Assembly (NCBI RefSeq): GCF_032854445.1
Contig: NC_088295.1
Span: 77,280,028-77,344,027 of the forward strand
Source of the DNA: Liolophura sinensis
Taxonomy: Eukaryota > Mollusca > Polyplacophora > Chitonida > Chitonidae
DNA length: 64,000 bases
Reading direction: 5' to 3'
Shown here: one piece after another, positions 48,041 to 60,000 of the stretch
Position numbering within the stretch: the first letter of the stretch is position 1
Layout of the letters: each line of letters starts with the position of its first letter
The notes under the pieces: generated by a model
Told to the model about the DNA's origin: nothing
Database searches by the model: none
The model's input: only the letters and a program-made list of their open reading frames with translations
Position numbers and translations under genes: made by a program

Positions 48041-51000
48041 ATGGCGGACGCCGGTGTCTCGAAGACAGACATTCGCACAGCTATGTGGAATCCGGGCGGT
48101 TGGAAAAGCTTGTTGACGTTTTTTGTGCTTGCCTTGGCATGGTTGGCTGGGTTTAGCTCACGTTTATTCGCTGTTATTCGATTTGAAAGCATAATCCATG
48201 AGTTCGATCCTTGGTAAGTACCATGTCGCACTTGTGTTGTTGTTGTTTGTAGCTTTATCCAGCGTGCTCTGAGCGACCATGTGCGGGGATGGTGCTGCGC
48301 TTTCAGATTGGGTGCAGCCTGTCCATTTACTTTACATGTACCGATATGAACTTTCCATGCTGTTATTTTGTGTGAATTGTTGTATTGAGCCGTGTAAGAT
48401 GCTTGTTGGTTTTTTCGTGTATGCTCACAATTAAACTACCTGGTGGGGATATGCTTGGGTTGATATACTCGATGCATAGCCGAACAATCGTGGCTAAATT
48501 AGTTACACAATGGTGGCGAAAACTGCATTCCCCTTAACAAGAAAAGCATGTGCCCAGGGTATCGGGAAGTTGTAAAGACTAGGGTAATATTTACGTGTAA
48601 CTTTCTTTGTCACAGCTTACGTCAATTCCATTCATGCTTCCCTGGATGAGGCTGGTCAAATATAGAGGAGACTCTTTTCAGATGTGGTCCACATGACGAA
48701 AGAATGTGACACACACATGTGCATTCAACCCTTACCATGTTTGTCTGTTTATAAAAATCAACATTTTAGCACATCAACTCAAGTGATGTATAAACAACCG
48801 GCTGCGGACGGAACATACTGACTGATGTGATGGAAGTTCGAATTCGGAGTGATTCACAACATTCTACAGAAATCCTTTCAAAAATGTATGAACCGCGAAG
48901 AATACAACGCAGAAATCTCATATATAGTAGTGACCTGTGACAGAAAGAAGAATGAGAATTTTTTACGCAGTTTTTCTCCATATGCAAATTGAACATATTG
49001 AACCCCAGCAATTTTAACCAATGAAAAATCAGTGAATGCATGTGACCGTGGGAGAAAAATGACGTCAGAATGCTTGTGGAAATCAACATATTACCCTAGT
49101 CTTTACAACTCCCGGATATCGTCCAAAAGGTCACAAATTTGGGGAGAGTATGGATTTGCTATAGGGTTCTAGTTCTTCCCCTTCAGAAAGCAAATCCCTG
49201 TCAGCCTGTTCATTGGTCATGCTGAAGTGCCACTGTTACAAGCTGTGGATTAGCACCATGTTTGATTTGCAAAAATAAAGCAAAAATATACACTTATTTC
49301 ATACCACATTCTGTCACCTGATACATGGTAAAGTGTGGTCTGCACACCTATAATCGGATTACATGTATATATGTATGTATTCAGCTATGTTAACCTTTAT
49401 GTTGGATAATGTTTATCTTAGAAAACCTGTATGTGGATTTGATCTTCCATCTGATGATCATCTAATGATCAGACAACATGTTGGGTCCATAACCCTGATT
49501 GTCATATAAAAAAATAAATTTTTTTTTTATTTGACAGAGTATGTTTGTTAGGCTACGATAGTAATGTAATCAGTCCTATTCTCAGACAGGTTTAAGACGG
49601 ATGAATATGGTCATGGTTAAATGGCATGTGCTTTTGTGACATGCGAGGGTCTCCTCGATACTTACAGAGTCTTTGTTCACACAGCCTCATTCAGGGAAGC
49701 ATGAATGAATCTGAAGCCACATGTAAGTGCAAGCCTAGTCTTTACAACAGCTAAATTTTTAAACTGAAAGACTAAGCCACGGTGCACTTCTGACTAGATC
49801 GTTCAGATTCCGTGAAGAAATTCATAACTTGCATTTTGATTTAAACAAATTATCTGATAAATCATATAATTATTTCTGTAGATTATACGATAGCAGTGTT
49901 TCTTAGAAATCAATGGAGGTGGACGTTTACCTGGAATTTGTACATGCAGATACTCTCACTGGACAGCAGTACTGCAGGCACCTGCAGCTGACCAAATGAA
50001 ACAAAGTAAATGCACTACTCTAGTCCTGGTGAAGTCATTGCAAGGAATGGTACATGTAGTTGTAAAGTTTGTCATGTGGTAGTCCATTTAAATGGACTCT
50101 GTGAGCTGTTTTAAAGTTCCAGTATTCATTGTGCAACTCATCATTTGATGTCTTTCAAACCAGTCATCGTGTAGTTCCGATTGTCATCTCCATGGAAGTT
50201 GTTCCATGCTTGTGGCACTCACACTTGCATGCAAGGCTTTGTTTCGTCCTCAGTTGGAATTTTAAAGATTAGAGCTGATACACCATAATGAAAATATAGT
50301 TTACAGGATGTTTTCAGTACCAGCATTAAGATGGATTTTAGAACTGTAGAGCTCTTGTGGTAAAGATGGCTTAAAACCGCTAACTGTCCTTGACATTTTT
50401 CTGATTCTTCATAGCAAGTTCAGAAACATCATAATACATGATGACTGAGGTGAGCCATAGCTTCATTGTTCACTTACGTAAGATGACTGTTGTGATGGCA
50501 CTTAGATGTCATGATGTCAAGAAAGGCACTTAGTGACTCTGAAAGTTGCAGTGATTCTATGCTGCATTCAATTGTGCATCATTGAGAATATAACTCACCT
50601 TATTTTCACGGGAGCAAACCTTTATGTATGTCATTTTCATATTAGCTAATAGGGGCCTTCTTAGCCGGAGGGTTAGCAATCCAGCGCGGCACAACCTTTA
50701 TGTATGTCATTTTCATATTAGCTAATAGGGGCCTTCTTAGCCGGAGGGTTAGCAATGCAGCACGGCACAATGACCCAGGAGCCTCCCACCCATGCGATCG
50801 CTGTGAGTTCAATTCCAGCTCATGCTGACTTCGTCTCCAGCAGTATGTGGGAAGGTCTGCAGCAACCTGCAGATGGTCGTGAGTTTCCCCTAGGCACTGC
50901 CTGGTTTCTTCACACCATATTGCTGGCCGCCGTCACATAAGTGAAGTATTTTTAAGTATGGCATAAAATACCAATGAAATAAATAAATAAATATCAGCTA

Positions 51001-54000
51001 ATAAGGCGTACTACATGCATCATCCCAAAATCCAAAAATAAAGCAAGATTCTATGTTGAGTTGCAAACATAGTCACAGGAAAAAGGGAGGAAGAACTTTC
51101 TCTACAAGGGCTATTACAGGTACTTAAATGCCAGATTCAGTATTAATAATCTAAACTCTGTAATTTGGAAGTTGGGAACAAAGTTGATTGAAATCCTTGC
51201 TTATTTCTCCAAAGGTTGATGGTATTAAGAGACGAAAATATGAGTGAAACCATAAAGTTAGAAACAAACTCTTTTTTTTTTAATGGGGGGAGGGGGGGGG
51301 GGCAGAGCTGTATTTCATCCAGACCACTTTTCCGCTCCCTAATTGTTTGCAGCAGGAAATTGTAAAATTCTGCAATTTTATTTTTGCTTTGACTAAGCAT
51401 CTTTATATGTTTTTTGTTACTTTTGTCAGCTAGTTAAATATATGACATTGTATCTTTTAAAATGGGCTGCTAAACTGTCTCCTTGGTTTCATTATCCATA
51501 GAATCAGCTATCATTCATTTTATGGCTGTCAGTTGTTGGACTACTGATAGTCCATATATGTGTTAAAAGTTGCCATGAAATACATTTCCCTCCTTATTTA
51601 AAGAGGCAGGTCTTTTTATTAGTTAACAACTGGACATAAATTTTCTTGAACACTGTCTCCAGTTGTTACCAGATGCTAATGGAATAGACTTGGTTTAATA
51701 GTAATATACAGAGGCATTTCTCATTTTTTGTATGGATTTTCAATTTAAGCCTATTAAATATCTTGATGTGTGTACTGTGGTTGGGTTTAGGTCTGATGCG
51801 TTTAAAAATCTGTGTTAAAAATCAATTGTGAACTAAACTGAATAAATATATGTGCGACAAGTGGCTCAGATCTTTAGGTTCAGCAACAAGAGGCACCTGT
51901 ATGCAGGCAAGAAAAGAATTGCCTTCTGCCATGCAACAAATGAAGGAAGCTTAAAGAAAACATCTGATGAAATGTTTTATTAGTTTCTTGACATTAGTCA
52001 TCACAAGGACATGGCTACAATACCACAGAAATCATTATGGAATTGTACAGCCACGATCATTCATGTAACTGTTTCATTAGGCTCAGTGTTACCACATTAC
52101 TACATGCAGTTCAATATATATTCAAGTCAGTGCAATGCTGTAAACGTAGTGATAAATTCAGGTGAAACTTGTTGTCTTTTGCCCATACCATGTTGGCTAG
52201 GTTGTATTCGTATGTACTCAGTGATGTGAACCTCAGCCTGATGATATCTAAAGTAAAGTTATAGATAGAAGTGGTATTAAGTGAGTAAAAGAGTTGATAG
52301 ATTTATCTGCATCACATTTCATATGAATTCAACTTAAGTACTCATGCAGATTACATGACATTGACTGCTATTTTAGGAGTTAACAGCCATCACTACAATG
52401 ACTACTTTCAAAGCTCACTTCATTACGGTACCTGCTAGTTAAAAGTAATGGTTTATAGACATTTTCTTATTCCTAGACTTGCCAGTGCTAAGTCTACTCT
52501 GTAAAGAAGAATTGATCCAGTCTTTCTGATATATCTTCTCCCACATATCTTTTTTTTTTCCCTAACTAAAATGTCCTCACCATTAGCAGTGGGCAGAGAT
52601 AATGAGCCACCACCTGGAGATGTTCCTTATAGATAGTCCCTTGTCTAACACTGTGTGGTACTGTCTTATACATGTGGCGGCTTTCTAAATGAACCCGTCT
52701 AACAGTTGTACCGGTAATAGAACAGATTCTGGATGTGCAGCTGACAGAGCAGCACTTTCGTGCCCAGTATGTTCACAGTCTGAGAGTAAGATGAAGAATA
52801 TCATTTGGTAATTTGTAATGATGGTCAGCTATATATAGGCAGGTAACAGGGGTCACATAACTGTGGGTAAGGGTGGTGGGTGGCAGGGAGAGAATGGCTT
52901 ATTCAGGTAGTTTTATATGACATTTGTCAATCATCATGTATAGAACATACATCTGTACATCAAACATGGTAAAGTGGATTGGCTACTTGCCAAAGTGCAG
53001 TAATTTCTCCCCGCCATAAAACTGAGTGGCATCATATAAGAGAAATATACATTTGTAAAATGATGTTAAAGCTCGATCAAATAAATAATTTATCACATGC
53101 ACTGATGCAAGATCCACATAAAGATGTGGATTGACTTGCTTTTGTCTTAGTGTACAGATTAATGTGCTGCAAAGCTGGTAGAGATTATGTACTGTTCTCA
53201 TTTACAGGTTAGAATTTCACAAGTCACTAAGTCCTGATTGTTTCGTATTTCCAGGTTTAACTACAGGGCCACACACCATATGGTGGAAAATGGGTTTTAT
53301 AACTTCCTCAACTGGTTTGATGACCGGGCTTGGTACCCTCTTGGGCGTATCGTTGGGGGAACGGTAAGGACAACAAAGCCCAGCAATATTGTGCACAAAG
53401 TCTTAACATACAAATAGCATTTTGGGGGGGGGGGGGCAGAAGTATTCATGCAGCGAGCAGTGTTTTGCATTAGGTCATCCTTTAAAGAGAGCTCTAGACA
53501 GAAACATGAAAATGTGGTAAAGTATAAGACTAACACCTGGTTATTGTCTATTTTCAATGAAAGGCCAGTATTCAGAGTATCTTAAACTGACAAAGTAATT
53601 ATTTTTTTTTTCAACCTTATTAAAGTTTGGTGAAGCTTAAATTTGACAGGAATTTAACATGTCAACATTGTCAACAGCAGTGTGAAGTCACCTTTATTCT
53701 TTTTCATGTCAGAGTTAATTTCTGTATTATTCTCTTAAGCTGTATATGACAGAAAAATGGGTGTGGAAACTGACTGTAAAAGCTCAAGTGACTAACCATT
53801 GATAGATATTGTCCAGAAATTAGACACATTCAAGTCATAAGCTAAAGCACATGTGGATATGTGGGCAGGCCAGAACCGTCAGAGAGAAAAGGTGGAACTG
53901 ATGTTACTATCAGTTACCATTGAATCAGGGTTATGCAGACACACGACTTTAAGGTTACTTTTTGTGGTTCAAGAATTGTACCAACTCCTCCCATTATATC

Positions 54001-57000
54001 TAAAGTGCATTGCTGGTGGATTGTAAAATGAACTTTCTTGCTCACCTGCATCAGAGGACATCAGAGACACACCAGGTCTAATGCTGCGCTGGAATAGTTT
54101 TACTGCTTTTTATAAAATAACTAGAGAATAAAGAAACATCCATGGTTTTTAAGAAAGACAAATGAGCCAAATTAAAATTCTTCTGTCATGTCAGTTATGA
54201 TAAATTCAAAGAAAAACATCATTACTTTTTAATGTAAAATAACGGAAAATTAAAGTTTAAATGCTCTACACTCAGATGTCGTCTTCTAGTCTCAGTAAAC
54301 CCCTTTGGCACCCATAAGGAAGTTTTCGCTGACTGTTATGTAAAGAATTGTTATTTACAAATTGCATCACCTGGTGTGAGGAACATGAGTGGGTTTGTTT
54401 TATTTCCCATTTGTTTTTTTTTTTGCTTTTTTTTTTTGTTTTTTTTTTTCGTTTTTTGTTTTAAATATTGAGGCTGATTGTGGATTATTATTTTGTTGGG
54501 CCTAGCCAGAACTAAAAAAACACATTTTCAAGCATGGCCTGATCTTGCTCTGTTTCTTATCCCATTTATGTTTCTCTCGGATCCAGTATATGGTATCCCA
54601 CGACCAAAAGTTATGGAGATGTACATGTACATGGATATTTCATGTATATGAGCCGTACCATACTCCACAAATACCTTATTTCTAAACAAGAATATTTAAG
54701 TACTATTGATTTGTTTTTTCAATCTACAGGTGTATCCCGGGCTGATGGTGACATCGGGGTCAATCCACTGGCTCTTACACACTCTAAATATACCTGTCCA
54801 TATCAGAGACATCTGTGTATTTCTAGCCCCCGTTTTCAGGTAGAGTGCATATTTTTTACTGGATTCTGTAGCATAGGTTGTAACCTAGGCACATAAGGCC
54901 TCTATTGTTTAATTGTTCATTTCTTATGGCCACTCTGACGTGTAATATTTCAAGATGTTAGACGTGTGAGATTGGCATTTTAAATTAGAAATTCCTTCAA
55001 TTTCACAATTTATACATATTCTGTGAAATTACTCAATAATTATTATTAGTCTCAGCATCTCTATTTTTATGAACAGGCTAAAAGAACGAGAAACTAAGAA
55101 TAAATTAACATTCAGTTACATAAATCAGAATGTAAGTGAATAAGCTACAAATTTGTTAAATATTGTGTTACAAACCATAAGTGTCTGGTAGGAATATATA
55201 TTATTTCTATTTTAACTGTTGTCATGCTCCTTTGCCTCCAAAAGAAGGGTAGAAGTTTACTGTCAACTGAAAAATGTTCAATAGTCAGCAAGCCAGTTTT
55301 CAGAAGTGTTGTGTGTTGATAAGCTGCTTCAGATTTTTCTAGGGCAACCAATGATAACAGTGTCACCTGATCATGTGATGTTAAAACTGCTGAGCACGGT
55401 TGCTATAGTAACAGGAAACCTCAATCCACCCATCCTGTCACATGACTTTCTGGGTCGTTTGTGTCTCCAACATGTTAGTTGTTTATTTTTTTACAACATA
55501 TGTCTAAGATATTGAAGTAACAGGTCGCCCAAACACCATGTGAACCATTGACACAGAGGAGTTCCAGAAATGTCTTGTTGTAGTTTTATCACCACCCAAT
55601 TCTATTCTATTACTTTCTGATTGATCACATATCATTGCTCTGTTTACAGTGGCCTGACAGCATTGGCAACATATTTCCTGACAAAGGAAGTATGGAATTC
55701 TGGGGCAGGAATGTTTGCTGCCTGTTTCATAGCCATAGGTAAGGACTCTGTGTTTACTGTTGGACTTCAGAATGTTTTGATCTGTAAAATGTTATACAAA
55801 AACATTCATACATCTAGGTATAAAAAATGTTAGAATGAAAGGCTTGTGAGTTTAGACTAACCTTCTGACTACTGGTGATGGGAATTTAGTTGAATTTATA
55901 GTTATATTGGTTGAGTGTTTGAAGATTTTTGCTTAACAACTTACTGGGGAATATTTTACTTGAACAATGGCCACCATTGTTATAGGTGGTATAAACCAAA
56001 GTGCATAGAGAATAGCGCCCACCTTTTTGGCAAGTTACTGCTACCATTTAATGCTCTCAAAGGAATCTAGAAAATTCCCAGTCTGAAAATGAAACAAAAC
56101 CCATGCCTCTAAGGCTCTTCTAATTCAACTTTTGAAAGGCAATCCCCGTAGCCACTTGGCCACAGATGCTGTAGTGATTTGCCCTGTGATTGATATGAAG
56201 TTCTGCTTAATGACAAAACATTGTTCATTGTTTTTGTATATTACAATATTGTCTTTGTTTCAGTACCTGGGTATATAAGCCGGTCAGTAGCAGGCAGCTA
56301 TGATAATGAGGGTATAGCTATATTTGCACTTATGTTCACATATTACTTATGGGTAAGTTATTTTCTCACTGATAGCCTAATTTTTATAGCATTTGTACAT
56401 GTGAAGTGCACAAATAATAGATTGCATTTTCTTTGTATTTAAAAAAAAAGTGTTTACCATTATCTGATTTTAATACTGTTCTATTAATTATAGTGTCTAA
56501 ATCTACAGTTTATTTTTATACAAGTGCATCAAGATGCCTTTGTTGGTGAATTGAATAAAATCAATAAATCATCAGTAAAATTTCTTTGATACCTTAACTC
56601 AACCCCATAGAAAGAAAATATAACATGGGTCAATCAAGAATTCTGACTTTTTTTTTTTAAAGAAATTCACCTTGAGGGAAAAGTGAAAAAGGTTATATCA
56701 AAATTTTTCGCTTCAGATAAAAGCAGTCAAAACGGGTGCTTTGTTTTGGGGCATTTGTTCAGCATTGTCATATTTTTATATGGTAAGTACAACATGAGTT
56801 CTTACACACTTCCTCATATGCTCAAGATATTTGTCATTTTCATTGTTTTATACCGTGCTTCTGTTTCTGTTTTACTCATTATATATGCAGTTTTGTTATT
56901 GAGCCAGTAAATGGACTGTTGGATCTCAGAGTAAATAAATAGATTCAAACTAGACTAAATTATTAAGTGTTTGAATGTCATGATAAAATCCATCAGTCTG

Positions 57001-60000
57001 TTGTGAAGAAATATAATCTCATGATCTTTCTTGACCAGTTGATTTCTTCACAGCTAAAAGAATAAGGATGTTGCGGAATTTATGTTATATATTAGCATAA
57101 AATTAATAATAAGCTTAAAACAACAAAGTAGTTAAAATTGGTATATGTGTTTCTTAATAACGACAATGTATAGAGCGGATCTTAGCCATCAACCTGTTTT
57201 TTTGAGGCGCAATAACTTTCCCCATTGAAGAGATTAGTTGGCAACCAATGATAACAGTGTCATCCGATCATGTGATGATAAAACTGCTGAGCACGGTTGC
57301 CATAGTAACAAGAGGCCACAATCCACCCGTCCTGTCCCATGACTGGCTGGGTCGTTTGTGTTTCTGACAAGACTTTTTAACAAAAATCTGAATTTTTGTG
57401 ATATGTGAACCCAACCCTCAGTTGTACATGTACAGTCTCCTAAAGTGACAACTACAGTACTCCCAACGTGATGTGTGGATCAAACAAACCACCCACTCTG
57501 TTGTACAGCCTCCCAATGTGACAACTACAGTACTCCCAACGTGATGTGTGGATCAAACAAACCACCCACTCTGTTGTACAGCCTCCCAATGTTACAACTA
57601 CAGTACTCCCAACGTGATGTGTGGATCAAACAAACCACCCACTCTGTTGTACAGCCTCCCAATGTTACAACTACAGTACTCCCGACATCTAACTTCCCTG
57701 ATCAGTCTCGGATTCATGACACATTGATTGAGCACAGTGAAGACGCGCTTGTTCACGTCTTTTTTTAAGCATACACATACCTCCTAACAGAGTCACGGTT
57801 CGTCCAGGAATTGATCCACATAATGGAATGCTTTGGCAGTTGTGCTATTTTATTGCAGATTTGCTAAAGATAAGGAAGATTTGAAGTAAAGCGACCATTT
57901 TCTAACCTTCACATTCATGAGTGCATCAAAAACATGAAAGAATATTTTTTTGGAGGATGCCACTGAGAGTCCGCCGTTTCATGTTCTCTTTTCATGTAGG
58001 GAAATAAAAAGTGTATAGTGGGACAATAAGAGTTTAAAATAAAATATAACAAGTAAAACAGTCGTACAAGACCATGCATTCATTGCCAAACAAATCGAAG
58101 AAAAAAAAACGTCATTGATTTTTGTCACTTATAAATGGTAAATGATACTGGAGTCACGGTGATAGTCCCTGCACTACTAACTAGCCTAAACTTTTTAATG
58201 TGAACTCTTTTGGGATGATCAAATCGTGGCCCAGGCTCAGATTCACTGTGGCTGAGGCACAATTTTGAAGGAAATTAGATTGGGCGTACTGTATGTTGGT
58301 GTAGTCTTCTCACTGTGGCCAGCCCATGTTACAATCTTGCCAGCGGTTCAAAACTGGCCTTGGACAGGCAATTTGTGGATCCCCCAGTCTCTCTGTTTGT
58401 GAGGCCTTGGCGACAATAGGCAGTCCGCCACATTCGTTCAACCATGTGGGCGGTTTAGCAGTTGTCGAAGACCACTTGTCTTCACCAATATGCATATCTG
58501 TTCATCACATATTTAAAAGTTCATCAGTAACTTGCCATAGGTCAGTGGTTTAAGCCAGGCACTCCAGTTTCCTTGACCCGTAAAACTGACCACCATTGCA
58601 TAAGTGAAAAATTCTTGTGTACTATGTTAAGCAAGAGTCAATCCAAATCAATAAATGAATAAATAAGTTTTGTGTATGTGTGTGCAGGTGTCTGCCTGGG
58701 GAGGCTATGTCTTCATCACAAACCTCATCCCTCTCCATGTCTTTGTTCTGCTGCTCATGGGGCGGTACTCAAATAGAATTTTTGTAGGTAAGTGCATATT
58801 TCCAGGCTATGAATATGCCATTGTAATGTTGAAAGTGATAATCCAGTTTTAAGAGAAACTACATTAGGGCTTTCATGTGGTACGGAGAATGTCCCCAAAC
58901 ACAAAATCCTTGGCAGTTTTCTGTATAGTTTACCTGAGGTGGCATGAAAATATTCCGTTTGGCATGCAGAGAATCTGTTTACATTAATATGTATTGAAAC
59001 GATAGCTTGGAACATCTGCTTTGTGGTACTAGAATCTGGCAGAGTAGGGTTGGTTAGCGCAAAGACAGCATAATGACCCAGGAGCCTGTCGCCAATGCGG
59101 TCGATGTTGAAGTTCAGCTCATGCTGACTTCCTCTCCGGCTGTATGTGGGAAGGTCTTCCAGCAACCTGCGGATGGTCTTGTGTTTCCCCCGAGCTGTGC
59201 ACGGTATCTTCTCACCACATGCTGCCATATACCTTTAAGTGATGGCGCCATATACCTTTAAGTGAAATATTCTTAAGTATGCCGTAAAACACCAACCAAG
59301 TAAATAAATAAAAAAATGAAACATAATTTACAGGACCATGCTTAGGTTCTGGTGAAAAATGATAACAACATGAGGAAAATAAAAGCCTGTTGGTGCTGTT
59401 TAGGTTTGCAGTGGAAATAATGTTAATGTCCTTGTTCTCTCTTCCAACAGCATATACATCATTTTATATTGTGGGCCTCATCTTGTCCTTGTTCTCTCTT
59501 CCAACAGCATATACATCATTTTATATTGTGGGCCTCATCTTGACCTTGTTCTCTCTTCCAACAGCATATACATCATTTTATATCGGGGGCCTCATATTGT
59601 CCTTGTTCTCTTTTCCAACAGCATATACATCATTTTATATTGTGGGCCTCATCTTGTCCTTGTTCTCTCTTCCAACAGCATATACATCATTTTATATCGA
59701 GGGCCTCATATTGTCCTTGTTCTCTCTTCCAACAGCATATACATCATTTTATATCGAGGGCCTCATATTGTCCTTGTTCTCTCTTCCAACAGCATATACA
59801 TCATTTTATATTGTGGGCCTCATCTTGTCCTTGTTCTCTCTTCCAACAGCATATACATCATTTTATATCGAGGGCCTCATATTGTCCTTGTTCTCTCTTC
59901 CAACAGCATATACATCATTTTATATCGAGGGCCTCATCTTGTCCTTGGTCTCTCTTCCAACAGCATATACATCATTTTATATCGTGGGCGTCATATTGTC

